DNA of 64,000 bases from Streptomyces sp. 846.5 (GTDB lineage: Bacteria; Actinomycetota; Actinomycetes; Streptomycetales; Streptomycetaceae): contig NZ_SOBN01000001.1 in NCBI RefSeq assembly GCF_004365705.1, forward strand, positions 5,256,001-5,320,000, given 5' to 3'. The notes under the pieces are model-generated. The model saw only the letters and a list, made by a program, of their open reading frames with translations, did not search any database and was not told where the DNA came from. Positions 26,047 through 35,735 of the stretch are shown here, piece after piece; positions within the stretch are counted from its first letter, which is position 1; the number at the start of each line of letters is the position of its first letter. A program made the position numbers and the translations under genes.

Positions 26047-29000
26047 ATGACTGCCACAGCGACGAGTCCCTACGGCCAACCCGCTCCCCAGCGGCCGCCC
26101 GCCTACCCGAGGCATCTGGTCACCGCCGTCCTGGTCAGCCACGACGGCGCCCGCTGGCTGCCGCAGGCACTGAACGGACTGCTCGGCCAGGAGCGCCAGG
26201 TCCAGCGCGTCCTCGCGGCCGACACCGGCTCCGCGGACCAGTCGCTGCAGCTGCTCACCGACGCCCTCGGCCCGGACGCCGTGCAGCAGTTCGGACGTCG
26301 CACCGGGTTCGGCACCGCCGTCAACGAGACCGTGCGCGCCACCACCCCGCTGCGCCCGCACGACCTGCCCTACGCCATCTCCGCCAGCGGCTACGACCCC
26401 GTCGGCGGCGCGGCGCACGACCAGTTCGGCGACCCGCTGGGGCACCACGACGAGCTCGCCGACGAGCAGTTCGGCGCGGGCACCTCGGTCGAGCCGGTGG
26501 AATGGCTGTGGCTGCTCCACGACGACTGCGAGCCCCGACCGGACGCCCTGCTCAAACTGCTCCAGGTCGCCGAGACCACCCCCAGCGCCGCCGTGGTCGG
26601 CCCCAAACTGCGCAGCTGGTACGACCGCAGGCAGCTGCTGGAGGTCGGCGTCAGCATCGCCCGCAGCGGCCGCCGCTGGACCGGCCTGGACCGGCGCGAG
26701 CAGGACCAGGGCCAGCGCGACCAGGTCCGCCCGGTGCTCTCGGTCTCCAGCGCCGGCATGCTGATCCGCCGCGACGTCTTCGAGGAGCTCGGCGGGTTCG
26801 ACCCGGCGCTGCCGCTGATGCGCGACGACGTCGACCTCTGCTGGCGGGTGGCCGCGGCAGGCCACCGCACCGTGGTCGCCCCCGACGCGGTGCTGCGGCA
26901 CGCCGAGGCCGCCAGCCGTGAGCGCCGCCCGATCGACTGCGCCCGCTCCGACCGCCCGCACCGGATCGACAAGTCCGGCGCCGTCTACACCCTGCTCGTC
27001 AACTCCCGTACCGCGCTGCTGCCGTACCTGCTGCTGCGGATCACCCTCAGCACCGTGCTGCGCGCCCTCGGCTACCTCCTCGGCAAGACGCCGGGCCAGG
27101 CCGTGGACGAGTTCGCCGGCCTGGCCAACGTGCTGCTGCGGTTCGGCCGGATCCTCGGCGGCCGGGTCCGCCGGGGCAGGACCCGCCAGCCGGACGCGCT
27201 GGACGACCGGAGCCTGTTCCCCGCGCCCGGCGCCACCACCCGGGCCGCGGTGGAGAACCTGGTCGCCGAGTTCGCCGGGAGGACCGGCAACGAGGCCCAG
27301 TCCAGCCGGCACGGCTCGGTCGAGTCGGGCCCGGTCGACGACGACTCCGAGTTCCTGGAGATCGAGCAGTTCGCCCGGCTCAAGCGGATCGCCCGCAAGC
27401 CCGCCCCGGTGCTCTTCGCCGGGCTGCTGGTGCTCACCCTGATCGCCTGCCGCGGCCTGCTCGGCAGCGGCACCCTCTACGGGGGCGCGCTGCTGCCCAC
27501 CCCGGGCGGCGCCATGGACCTCTGGCGGCAGTACGCCGCCTCCTGGCAGGCCACCGGCGTCGGCTCGTCCGGCGGAGCGCCGCCCTACCTCGGGGTGCTG
27601 GCCGCTCTGTCGACCATCACGCTGGGCAGTCCCGGACTCGCCGTCACCCTGCTGCTCCTGCTCACCGTGCCGCTCTCCGGGGTCTCCGCCTACCTGGTCT
27701 CCCGGCCGCTGATCGACTCCCGGCTGGTCCGGGCCTGGGCCAGCGCGGGTTACGCGCTGCTGCCTGCGGCCACCGGAGCCCTGGCGCAGGGCCGGCTCGG
27801 AACCGCGGTGCTCGCCATGCTGCTGCCGCCGCTGGCCCGCGCCGCGGCCGTCGCCGTCGGCCTCGGCATCCGCCGCGAGACCGCGGCCAAGGGCGGACGC
27901 CCCGGCTGGCGCAGCGCCTGGGTCGCCGCCCTGCTGCTCACCCTCACCACCGCCTTCGTGCCGCTCGCCTGGCTGCTCGGCCTGCTGCTCGCCGCCGGCG
28001 CGCTGCTCGCCGCCTTCCTGCGCGGCGGGGCCTTCGGACAGGGCCCGGAGGTGCTGCGCAGCCTCGGCCCGCGCTGCCTGGCCATCGTCGCCACCCCGCT
28101 GCTGGTGCTCGCGCCCTGGTCGCTGGCGCTGCTGACGCACCCCGCCCGACTGCTGCTCGAAGCCGGCATCCCCGGCGCGGTCGGCGCCACCGCGAGCCCC
28201 ACCGGACTGCTGCTGCTCGACCCCGGAGGCAGCGGGACGGTCCCCGGCATCCTGGTCGTCGGCATCGTGCTGGCCGCCCTTGCCGCCCTGCTCCGCGCCG
28301 ACCGCCGCCGCGCGGTGGCCGTCGCCTGGGGCGCCGCCTCGGTCGCCATCCTCGGCGCCGTCATCGTCGGCACCAGCAAGGTCGTCCCCGGACCGGGGGC
28401 GCAGGCCGTCTCCGCCTGGGCCGGACCCGCCACCCTGATCGCCGGCATCGCCCTGCTGTCCGCCGCCGCCATCGGCGCCGACGGCGCCCGCGCCCGGGTC
28501 GCCGGCATCGACTTCGGCTGGCGCCAGCCGGTCGCGGCGCTGGTGCTGGTCACCGCCGGGCTCGCGCCGGTCGCGGCCGCCGGCTGGTGGCTGATCCACG
28601 GAGCCGGCGGACCGCTGCAGCGCGGCAACGGCCAGCTGGTCCCGGCCTTCATCGCCGAGCAGGCCAACACCGTCGACCAGGTCCGCACCCTGGTCCTCAG
28701 CACCAGCAACTCCGGAGGGGTCGTCAGCTACTCGCTGGCGCGCGGCGCCGGGCCGACCATCGGCAGCGCCGAGACCTCCGTCGCGGCCGGGCCCTCCAGC
28801 AACCTCAACGCCCTGGTCGCCAATCTGGTCGCCGGAGCCGGCGGCGACCAGGCCCACGCGCTGGCCGAGTACGCCATCCAGTACGTGCTGGTGCAGGCGC
28901 CGGTAAGCACCCAGGTCAACGACACCCTGAACGCCACCGCGGGCCTGACCCGGGTGAACCAGCAGCAGAGCTCCAGCATCTGGCGGATCACCGCCAATGT

Positions 29001-30021
29001 GGCCAGGGCCGTCATCCAGACGCCCGGGGCCGCCGACACGGCCGTCCCCGCGGGCGCCGTCTCGGTGAACGCGACCATCCCGGCCGGGGCCGAGGGCCGG
29101 GTGCTGCGGATCGCGGACGCGGCCGACCCCGCCTGGCGGGCCACCGTGGACGGCACAGCGCTGACCCCGGTCACCGTGGACGGCTGGGCGCAGGGCTTCC
29201 AGCTGCCGGCGGCCGGCGGCAAGCTGGCGGTCAGCTACCACGAGAGCCCGATGCACCTGGGCTGGATCGCCGGGCAGTGCTTCCTGGCCCTGGTGGTGCT
29301 GGTGCTGGCCCTGCCGGGACGGCGCGACCACAACGACGACGACCTGCCGGACGAGGGCGACGTGGACCAGCAGGCGGCCGCGGAGGCGCCGCTGCCCGGA
29401 TCGCGCCGGGCCCGCCGCCTGGCCGCCGACGACCCGGGGACGGACGCCCCCGCAGCGGACCCTGCCGCGGCGCCGGGCTTCCAGGAGCCGGCGGTGCAGG
29501 AGCAGCCGGCCCAGGAACAGCCGGTGTACGCGGCCTATCCCGGGCAGCAGTACCAGGACCCGGCGGCGTACCAGGATCCGGCCTACCAGGACCCCGGCTA
29601 TGCCCAGGGCTACCCGGCCAGCGACTACCCGGACCCCGCGTATCAGGGCCCTGGATATCAGGACGCCGGGTACCAGGACCCGGCCTATCAGGACCCTGCA
29701 TATCAAGACGCCGCCTACCAGGCCCAGCCGTACCCGGCCTATCCGGAGCAGCCGCCGCTGCCGCCGCAGCCGTACTACGACGAGCAGGGCTACCCGGTCC
29801 AGTCGCAGCCGTACGCCGACCCCCAGTACGCACAGCAGCCGCCGGCCCCGGCCCCGCACGGCTACGACTGGAACGGCGGCGCGGCTCCGGCGGCGGTTCC
29901 CGGCCAGGCCGGGGCGCCGCACGACACGGCCACCGGCGCCTACGGTTCGCTGCCGCCGGACGATCCGTGGCTGCAGGCCCAGCAGCCGGTCCGCCACTCC
30001 AACGACGAAGCCGGGAGCTGA
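26047..30021 (+). CDS. Giant GT2 glycosyltransferase with polytopic membrane domain and Tyr/Gln/Pro-rich tail
   Basis: 1324 aa from ATG 26047. Residues about 20-300 are a GT2 domain (VTAVLVSHDGARWLPQALNGLL; LWLLHDDCEPRPDALL with a DD pair; SSAGMLIRRDVFEELGGFDP; RDDVDLCWRVAAAGHRTV). From about 440 to 900 there are many hydrophobic helices, followed by a large extracytoplasmic part with two beta-rich segments (about 930-1080) and a final helix near 1080-1105 (LGWIAGQCFLALVVLVLALP). The last 200 residues are charged, then rich in YQDP-type repeats. The domain order fits actinobacterial galactofuranosyl- or rhamnosyl-type wall glycosyltransferases. The gene after it (DUF5719) is 3 bases away and probably co-acts. 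Confidence 0.88.
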   Translation: MTATATSPYGQPAPQRPPAYPRHLVTAVLVSHDGARWLPQALNGLLGQERQVQRVLAADTGSADQSLQLLTDALGPDAVQQFGRRTGFGTAVNETVRATTPLRPHDLPYAISASGYDPVGGAAHDQFGDPLGHHDELADEQFGAGTSVEPVEWLWLLHDDCEPRPDALLKLLQVAETTPSAAVVGPKLRSWYDRRQLLEVGVSIARSGRRWTGLDRREQDQGQRDQVRPVLSVSSAGMLIRRDVFEELGGFDPALPLMRDDVDLCWRVAAAGHRTVVAPDAVLRHAEAASRERRPIDCARSDRPHRIDKSGAVYTLLVNSRTALLPYLLLRITLSTVLRALGYLLGKTPGQAVDEFAGLANVLLRFGRILGGRVRRGRTRQPDALDDRSLFPAPGATTRAAVENLVAEFAGRTGNEAQSSRHGSVESGPVDDDSEFLEIEQFARLKRIARKPAPVLFAGLLVLTLIACRGLLGSGTLYGGALLPTPGGAMDLWRQYAASWQATGVGSSGGAPPYLGVLAALSTITLGSPGLAVTLLLLLTVPLSGVSAYLVSRPLIDSRLVRAWASAGYALLPAATGALAQGRLGTAVLAMLLPPLARAAAVAVGLGIRRETAAKGGRPGWRSAWVAALLLTLTTAFVPLAWLLGLLLAAGALLAAFLRGGAFGQGPEVLRSLGPRCLAIVATPLLVLAPWSLALLTHPARLLLEAGIPGAVGATASPTGLLLLDPGGSGTVPGILVVGIVLAALAALLRADRRRAVAVAWGAASVAILGAVIVGTSKVVPGPGAQAVSAWAGPATLIAGIALLSAAAIGADGARARVAGIDFGWRQPVAALVLVTAGLAPVAAAGWWLIHGAGGPLQRGNGQLVPAFIAEQANTVDQVRTLVLSTSNSGGVVSYSLARGAGPTIGSAETSVAAGPSSNLNALVANLVAGAGGDQAHALAEYAIQYVLVQAPVSTQVNDTLNATAGLTRVNQQQSSSIWRITANVARAVIQTPGAADTAVPAGAVSVNATIPAGAEGRVLRIADAADPAWRATVDGTALTPVTVDGWAQGFQLPAAGGKLAVSYHESPMHLGWIAGQCFLALVVLVLALPGRRDHNDDDLPDEGDVDQQAAAEAPLPGSRRARRLAADDPGTDAPAADPAAAPGFQEPAVQEQPAQEQPVYAAYPGQQYQDPAAYQDPAYQDPGYAQGYPASDYPDPAYQGPGYQDAGYQDPAYQDPAYQDAAYQAQPYPAYPEQPPLPPQPYYDEQGYPVQSQPYADPQYAQQPPAPAPHGYDWNGGAAPAAVPGQAGAPHDTATGAYGSLPPDDPWLQAQQPVRHSNDEAGS
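29551..29722 (+). repeat. Degenerate tandem repeat encoding YQDPA/GY units
   Basis: About ten degenerate 12- to 18-base units (TACCAGGACCCGG-like) encode repeated Tyr-Gln-Asp-Pro motifs in the C-terminal tail of the giant glycosyltransferase. Synonymous TAC/TAT and GAC/GAT changes show the repeat is old. Confidence 0.7.
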
Positions 30022-30024
30022 GTG

Positions 30025-31518
30025 ATGATCAGCCGTACCACCCAGTCCCTGCTCGCGGCGGTCGGCGTGCTCGCCCTCGCCGTCGGCATCGCCGAGGTCC
30101 ATCCGCCGACCGGGCAGGCCGCGGTCGCCGGTGCCACCGTGCTGACGGCGGTTCAGCACACCACGCTGATCTGCCCGCCGCCGGTGCAGGGCGGCAGCGG
30201 CAGCACCGGGTACACCCTCGCCGTCCCCGGCGCGCTGGCGGGCGTCGCCGCCGCGACCGCGAACGCGTCGGGCAGCGGTGCGGCCGCCGCCAACGGCGCC
30301 TCACTCGGCAGCCTCACCCCCGGCGGAACCGGCTCCAAGGCGCTCGCCAAGCAGAGCCAGGTCGGCGGCAGCACCACGGCCAAGGCCGTCAGCGGTGACA
30401 AGGCCCCGGCCCTGCTGGCCGGTTCCGACGGGACCACCGCGCCCGGCTTCACCGTCCAGCAGACGACCAGCGGCGTCGGCTCGACCCTGTCCGGCACCGG
30501 CTGCACCGCCCCCGGCACCGAGTTCTGGTTCTCCGGGGCGGACACGAACAAGGGCAGCACCGACTACCTGGAGCTCAGCAACGCCGAGGCCACCGCCGCC
30601 GACGTGGACATCCAGATCTTCGGCCCCAGCGGCGAGGTGGACAACACCCAGGCCTCCAACATCAATGTGCCGGCCGGCGACACCGCCTCGCTGCTGCTGT
30701 CCACCCTGATCGGCCCCGGCAACGACAACAGCTCGCTGGCGGTGCACGTACTGGTCCGCAGCGGCCGGGTGGCGGCGGCGCTGCACGCCGACAGCGGCTC
30801 CAAGGGCGCCGACTGGATCCCGGCCACGACGGCAGGCGGCACCCAGGTCGTCGCCGGGCTGCCGGGCGACCTCACCGACGCCACCCTGGTGGTGGCCGCA
30901 CCCGGGACGGCCGACGCCGACCTGAAGGTGCAACTCGCGTCGCAGAGCGGCTGGATCACGCCGGCCGGCCATGAGACCGTGCACGTCAAGGCGGGCATGG
31001 TGACCTCGGTCGACCTGGGGAACATCACCCGCGGCCAGCCGGCCGCGCTCCGGCTCACTCCCACCGACCCCAAGCAGGCCACTCCGGTGGTCGCCGGCAT
31101 CCAGGTGGTGCGCGGCGGCAAGAACGGGACCGACACCGGCTACCTGGCCGGCAGCGGCTCGATCGGGCAGCGGGCCACCGCGGCCGGGAGCACCGGCAAC
31201 GACACCACGCTGCTGCTCACGGCCACGGACACGACGGCCGTGGTGAAGGTCGGCACGATCGGCTCCGGCACCACCCCGAGCAGCACCACCGTCTCCGTCC
31301 CGGCGGGGACCACGGTCTCGGTCACCCCCAAGGCGCCGGGCAACGGGACCTATGCGGTGACGGTCGAGCCGGTGTCCGGAGGAAGCGTCTATGCGGCGCG
31401 CATGATCACTCACACGAGTGGTTCGGTCCCGGCGTTCACCATCCAGCAGCTCACCGACGACCGCAGCACGGTGCAGATCCCGCACGCGCTGCAGGACAAC
31501 TCGATCCTGACGCGCTGA
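30025..31518 (+). CDS. DUF5719 family secreted/membrane-anchored protein
   Basis: 497 aa from ATG 30025, preferred over GTG 30022 because GGGAG is 7 bases upstream. A signal-anchor helix covers residues about 7-25, then a Gly/Ser/Thr-rich extracellular protein with repeated beta-sandwich-like segments (STDYLELSNAEATAADVDIQIFGPSGEVD; SVDLGNITRGQPAALRLTPTD). No catalytic motif is recognised. In actinobacteria this family regularly follows the large GT2 membrane protein, as here with 3 bases between them, so the two probably function together at the envelope. Family name is from memory. Confidence 0.8.
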   Translation: MISRTTQSLLAAVGVLALAVGIAEVHPPTGQAAVAGATVLTAVQHTTLICPPPVQGGSGSTGYTLAVPGALAGVAAATANASGSGAAAANGASLGSLTPGGTGSKALAKQSQVGGSTTAKAVSGDKAPALLAGSDGTTAPGFTVQQTTSGVGSTLSGTGCTAPGTEFWFSGADTNKGSTDYLELSNAEATAADVDIQIFGPSGEVDNTQASNINVPAGDTASLLLSTLIGPGNDNSSLAVHVLVRSGRVAAALHADSGSKGADWIPATTAGGTQVVAGLPGDLTDATLVVAAPGTADADLKVQLASQSGWITPAGHETVHVKAGMVTSVDLGNITRGQPAALRLTPTDPKQATPVVAGIQVVRGGKNGTDTGYLAGSGSIGQRATAAGSTGNDTTLLLTATDTTAVVKVGTIGSGTTPSSTTVSVPAGTTVSVTPKAPGNGTYAVTVEPVSGGSVYAARMITHTSGSVPAFTIQQLTDDRSTVQIPHALQDNSILTR

Positions 31519-31566
31519 CAGGTCGTCGGGCCGCTGGGCTCTGCCCGGTTGCCCGGTGAGGGTGCG

Positions 31567-32028
31567 TCAGTCGTCGTCGGGGGAGGGGTCGACCGCGTCC
31601 GGATCCATCCCGAGCAGCTCGGCGACCTGCTCCACCACGATCTCGTGGACCAGCGCGGCGCGCTCGTCGCGCCCCTTGGCGCGGGTCTCCACCGGGCGCC
31701 GGAACACCACGATCCGGTCCGGCCGGCCCTGCCCGGCCGGAATCAGCCGGCCCAGCGGGACGTCCTCCGCACGGACGTTCTCCAGGTCGGCCTCCGGTTC
31801 CCCGGGCAGCGGGGCCGGGACGTCCTGCACCGCGAACTCCACCCCGGTCAGCTGCGGCCAGCGCCGCTCCAGCCGCTCCACCGACTCGCGCACATAGTCG
31901 TCGAAGAGCTCGGAGCGACTGAGCGACAGCGGCACCTGCGGGGGTGCGAGCGGCCCGCGCAGCCCCCGGCCGTGCCGGTCACGCCGACGAGGGCCACGCC
32001 CCGACCCTGCCCCTGCTGGTCTGTCCAT
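31567..32028 (-). CDS. Metallopeptidase-family protein (minimal MMP-like, zincin_1), degenerate site
   Basis: 153 aa from ATG 32028. A basic N-terminus is followed by SRSELFDDYVRESVERLERRWPQLTGVEFAVQDVP and IVVFRRPVETRAKGRDERAALVHEIVVEQVAELLGMD. The family carries an HExxH zinc motif at the helix after the RPVE strand; here it reads HEIVVEQ, so the second His is missing. Protease activity is therefore doubtful. The tail is acidic. It is divergent from the DUF3499 gene with 116 bp between. Confidence 0.82.
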   Translation of the reverse strand: MDRPAGAGSGRGPRRRDRHGRGLRGPLAPPQVPLSLSRSELFDDYVRESVERLERRWPQLTGVEFAVQDVPAPLPGEPEADLENVRAEDVPLGRLIPAGQGRPDRIVVFRRPVETRAKGRDERAALVHEIVVEQVAELLGMDPDAVDPSPDDD

Positions 32029-32144
32029 CCCCGCAGCTTAGAGGCTCCAAGTCGCCGTGAACTCCGGCGACCCGACGCCGGATTGCGGGCGACACGGGGC
32101 GAGTCGTCGCGGACAGGTCTCCCGGTGAGGTACCGTCCATCGTC

Positions 32145-32516
32145 GTGAGCCCTGTACGTCGCTGTTCGCGCACCGCGTGCGGTCGTCCCGCCGTCGCGAC
32201 GCTGACGTACGTCTACGCGGACTCGACAGCCGTCCTCGGACCGCTCGCCACCTATGCCGAACCGCACTGCTACGACCTCTGCGCGGAGCACTCCGAGCGG
32301 CTCACCGCCCCCCGAGGCTGGGACGTGGTACGGCTGACCGTCGACTCCGGGCCGATCCGGCCCAGCGGAGACGATCTGGAGGCCCTGGCCAACGCGGTCC
32401 GCGAAGCCGCCAAGCCCCCGGTGCGCCGCCAGGACGGCGGCAGTCCGGCCGACCCCACCGAGGTCGGCCGCCGGGGCCATCTCCGGGTGCTGCGGTCGCC
32501 CGATCCCCAGCAGTAG
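32145..32516 (+). CDS. DUF3499 family protein
   Basis: 123 aa from GTG 32145. The N-terminus has paired cysteines typical of a zinc-binding knuckle: RRCSRTACGRPA and HCYDLCAEHSERL. The rest is basic and likely flexible. This small family is conserved next to manB in streptomycetes and mycobacteria, with no known function. It is 84 bases upstream of manB on the same strand and may be co-transcribed. Confidence 0.85.
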   Translation: MSPVRRCSRTACGRPAVATLTYVYADSTAVLGPLATYAEPHCYDLCAEHSERLTAPRGWDVVRLTVDSGPIRPSGDDLEALANAVREAAKPPVRRQDGGSPADPTEVGRRGHLRVLRSPDPQQ

Positions 32517-32600
32517 CCTGCTCACAGCCCGTCCTTAACAAGCACCGGGTAATCTCCCCCTACCAGCTGTGACCGCAGACCAGAATGGCGGAGATTCCGA

Positions 32601-33986
32601 GTGCGTGACCTGAAGCAGATCGTGAAGGCGTACGACGTGCGAGGCGTCGTCCCCGACCAGTGGGACGTGCCGCTCGCTCGCGCCTTCGGTGCCGCCTTCG
32701 TCCTCGTCACCGGCGCGGACGCGATCGTCACCGGACACGACATGCGCCCCTCCTCCCCGGGGCTGTCCCGCGCCTTCGCCGAGGGCGCCGCGGCCCAGGG
32801 GGCCGACGTCGTCGAGATCGGCCTGTGCTCGACCGACCAGCTCTACTTCGCCAGCGGCAAGCTCGACCTGCCCGGCTCCATGTTCACCGCGAGCCACAAC
32901 CCGGCCCAGTACAACGGCATCAAGATGTGCCGGGCCGGCGCCTCCCCGGTCGGCGAGGACACCGGCCTGGTCGAGATCCGCGAACTGGTCGAGTCCTGGA
33001 CCGCCGAGGACGACACCGTCACCATCCCCGGCTCGGACGCCACCGCGGGGACCATCACCCAGCAGGATGAACTCCAGCCCTACGCGGACCACCTGAACGG
33101 GCTGGTCGACCTGCGTGGCATCCGCCGCCTGAAGGTCGCCGTCGACGCCGGCAACGGCATGGGCGGCCACACCGTGCCCACCGTGCTCGGCGGTCTCCCG
33201 CTGGAGATCGTGCCGATGTACTTCGAGCTCGACGGCACCTTCCCCAACCACGAGGCCAACCCGCTGGACCCGAAGAACCTGGTCGACCTGCAGGCCAAGG
33301 TCCGCGAGGTCGGCGCCGACATCGGTCTGGCCTTCGACGGCGACGCCGACCGCTGCTTCGTCGTGGACGAGCGCGGCGAGCCGGTCTCGCCCTCCGCCAT
33401 CACTGCCCTGGTCGCCGTGCGCGAACTGGCGCGGGCCAAGGCGGACGGTGAGGAGGAGCCGACGATCATCCACAACCTGATCACCTCCTGGACCGTCCCC
33501 GAGGTCGTCCGCGAGCACGGCGGCAAGGTCGTCCGGACCCGGGTCGGCCACTCGTTCATCAAGCAGGAGATGGCCCGTACCGGCGCCGTCTTCGGCGGCG
33601 AGCACTCCGCGCACTACTACTTCCGGGACTTCTGGCGCGCCGACACCGGCATGCTCGCCGCCATGCACGTCCTCGCCGCGCTGGGCACGCAGGACGGCAC
33701 CCTCTCCAAGCTGGTCGCGGAGTACGACCGCTACACCGCCTCCGGCGAGATCAACAGCACCGTCGAGGACCAGGCCGCGAGCACCGCCGCCGTGCGCGAG
33801 GCCTACGCCACCACGCCGGAGGTGACCTTCGACGAGCTCGACGGCATGACCGTCACCACCAAGGACTGGTGGTTCAACCTGCGCGCCTCGAACACCGAGC
33901 CGCTGCTCCGGCTGAACGTCGAGGCCCGTGACGAGGCCACCATGGCGAAGGTCCGCGACGACGTGCTCTCCATCGTCCGCAGCTGA
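32601..33986 (+). CDS. manB: Phosphomannomutase/phosphoglucomutase
   Basis: 461 aa from GTG 32601. Alpha-D-phosphohexomutase signatures: active-site phosphoserine loop MFTASHNPAQYNGIKMC, metal-binding loop LAFDGDADRCFVVDE, sugar-binding loop FGGEHSAHYYF and the phosphate-contact loop LRASNTEPLLRLNVEA. It interconverts mannose-6-phosphate and mannose-1-phosphate (and the glucose pair), supplying GDP-mannose for wall glycans and glycoproteins. It heads a run with a Trm112-like gene, a SIS protein and manA on the same strand, a mannose-phosphate module. Confidence 0.96.
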   Translation: MRDLKQIVKAYDVRGVVPDQWDVPLARAFGAAFVLVTGADAIVTGHDMRPSSPGLSRAFAEGAAAQGADVVEIGLCSTDQLYFASGKLDLPGSMFTASHNPAQYNGIKMCRAGASPVGEDTGLVEIRELVESWTAEDDTVTIPGSDATAGTITQQDELQPYADHLNGLVDLRGIRRLKVAVDAGNGMGGHTVPTVLGGLPLEIVPMYFELDGTFPNHEANPLDPKNLVDLQAKVREVGADIGLAFDGDADRCFVVDERGEPVSPSAITALVAVRELARAKADGEEEPTIIHNLITSWTVPEVVREHGGKVVRTRVGHSFIKQEMARTGAVFGGEHSAHYYFRDFWRADTGMLAAMHVLAALGTQDGTLSKLVAEYDRYTASGEINSTVEDQAASTAAVREAYATTPEVTFDELDGMTVTTKDWWFNLRASNTEPLLRLNVEARDEATMAKVRDDVLSIVRS

Positions 33987-34154
33987 CGGCCCACCCGCCC
34001 GTCCCGCAGTCGCTCGTCCCCGCAGTACCGCCGTTGCACCGCCGCCGCGCCCCTGCCGTCCCCGACGGCCGCGCGGCGGCGGTACGGTAGCCATCCGGGG
34101 GCGAACGACGCCCCCGCACCCACCCGTCCCGTCCCCACCCGGAGCGCACCGGCC

Positions 34155-34325
34155 ATGAGCATCGACCCCGCCCTGCTGGAGATCTTCGCCTGCCCGCAGT
34201 GCCACGCACCGCTGCGCGAGTCGGACCAGGAACTCGTCTGCACCTCTGCCGACTGCGGTCTGGCCTACCCCGTGCGCGACGGCATCCCGGTGCTGCTCAT
34301 CGACGAGGCCCGGCGCCCGGCCTGA
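34155..34325 (+). CDS. Trm112-family small zinc protein
   Basis: 56 aa, ATG 34155 to TGA 34325. Four cysteines form a zinc ribbon: FACPQCHAPL and LVCTSADCGLAYPVRDGIPVLL. Bacterial members (YcaR-like) have the same length and end in the YPVRDGIPVLL strand. Trm112 activates methyltransferases in eukaryotes and archaea; the bacterial role is unclear. It lies between manB and the SIS gene, 34 bases before the latter. Confidence 0.9.
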   Translation: MSIDPALLEIFACPQCHAPLRESDQELVCTSADCGLAYPVRDGIPVLLIDEARRPA

Positions 34326-34359
34326 CCGTCGCCACCGTCCCCGCCCGGGAGGCCACCGC

Positions 34360-35670
34360 ATGATCGAGGAACGGGTACTCGACAACCCCGACGAGCTGGC
34401 GCGTGCCGACGACACCGAGGTCCTGCTCGATCTGGCCTCCGCCGGGGCCATCGTGCGCACCGCCGTCCGCCTCGCCGGGGAGGCCGGTCTCGACCGGCTC
34501 CACCCCGAGGGGCGTCCCCGTGCGGTCTTCGTCGCCGGCCACGGCACCGCCGCCCTGGCCGGGGAGTTGCTGGCTGCCCTGGGCAACGGCAGCTGTCCCC
34601 TCACCGTGCTCCGTCCGACCACCGCGGACGACTCCGCAGGCTCCGCCATCGCCTACACCTCCGCTCTGCTGTGGAACCTGCCCGGCTGGGCAGGTCCGTC
34701 CGATCTGCTGATCGCGCTGTCCACCACCGGGGCCGAGCCCGGCCTGGTCGCCGTGCTGGAGCAGGGCTATGCGCGCGGCTGCTCCACCGTCGTCGTCGCG
34801 CCCGCGGACAGCGCCCTGTCCGAGGCGGCGCTGCAGACCCGGGGCCTGCCGCTGCCCTTCCTGGCCCGGGCCGAGGCGCCGCGCCACCGCACCGCGTTCC
34901 CGGAGGGGGACCTGCCCCGGGAGCTTCCCTCGTCGCTCTGGGGCCTGCTCGCCCCGGTCCTCGTCCTGACCGACCTGATCGGAGTGGTCGACGCCGCCCC
35001 GGCCTCGGTGCAGGCGGCGGCCGACCGGCTCGACGAGGCCGCCGTACGCTGCCGCCCCGGCGCGGAGACCTACGGAAACCCCGCCAAGACCCTCGCCGTC
35101 CAGCTCGACGGGGTGCTGCCGCTGCTCTGGAGCGACGGCCCCTGCACCGGGGCGGTCGCCCTCAGATTCGCCGCCGAGCTGGCCGACCTGGCGGGCCGAC
35201 CGGCCGTCTGCGCGACCCTGCCCGAGGCCCTGAGCACCCAGTACGGCCTGCTTGCCGGAAACCTCGCGCCCGACCCGGACGAGGACGACTTCTTCCGGGA
35301 CCGCGCCGAGGACGGGGCCGAGCTCAGGCTCAAGGTGCTGCTGCTGCACCGCTCGCCGGAGCCGGACCAGCATCCCGACCCCTTCGCCGACCGTCTCTCC
35401 GACCCGTCGGCCGACCAGCGAGCCGACGACTGGGCCGACGAGCGGGCCGAGCAGGGCCGGACGCCCACCTCTCGCCGGATCCTGGCCCGGGCCCGGCGCC
35501 TCGCCACGGACCATCAGATCGCCGTCAGCGAGCTGGCCAGCGCCCGTTCCGACAACCTCGAAGCGATCGCGGAGCTCGTCGCCCTGACCGACTTCGCCGC
35601 CGCCTACCTCGGCCTCGCCTCCTCCGGCACAGCCGACGTCCCCGCCGGCGCGGCACCCGCCGACACCTAG
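34360..35670 (+). CDS. SIS-domain protein, phosphoglucose/phosphomannose-isomerase-like
   Basis: 436 aa from ATG 34360 with GGGAGG upstream. The N-terminal SIS domain has RAVFVAGHGTAALAGELLAAL and LLIALSTTGAEPGLVAVLEQGYARGCSTVVVAP; the second half resembles the bifunctional phosphoglucose/phosphomannose isomerase C-terminal domain (LPLLWSDGPCTGAVALRFAAELADLAGRP). A 60-residue acidic insertion (DRLSDPSADQRADDWADERAEQGR) is a lineage feature. The catalytic Glu/His residues cannot be confirmed by eye, so enzymatic activity is uncertain. It lies between manB and manA, which supports a role in hexose-phosphate supply. Confidence 0.85.
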   Translation: MIEERVLDNPDELARADDTEVLLDLASAGAIVRTAVRLAGEAGLDRLHPEGRPRAVFVAGHGTAALAGELLAALGNGSCPLTVLRPTTADDSAGSAIAYTSALLWNLPGWAGPSDLLIALSTTGAEPGLVAVLEQGYARGCSTVVVAPADSALSEAALQTRGLPLPFLARAEAPRHRTAFPEGDLPRELPSSLWGLLAPVLVLTDLIGVVDAAPASVQAAADRLDEAAVRCRPGAETYGNPAKTLAVQLDGVLPLLWSDGPCTGAVALRFAAELADLAGRPAVCATLPEALSTQYGLLAGNLAPDPDEDDFFRDRAEDGAELRLKVLLLHRSPEPDQHPDPFADRLSDPSADQRADDWADERAEQGRTPTSRRILARARRLATDHQIAVSELASARSDNLEAIAELVALTDFAAAYLGLASSGTADVPAGAAPADT

Positions 35671-35735
35671 ATCCCCTTCAGACTCTCCTTTCGTCGACTG
35701 CTCATCGCCCGATGCCCAGAATCAGGAACTTCACC

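Noticed and set aside
26002..30159. 1385-aa minus-strand ORF opposite the giant glycosyltransferase
   Set aside because: Composition is Gly/Gln/Arg/Asp-rich without domains; it is the antisense of a clear GT2 membrane protein.
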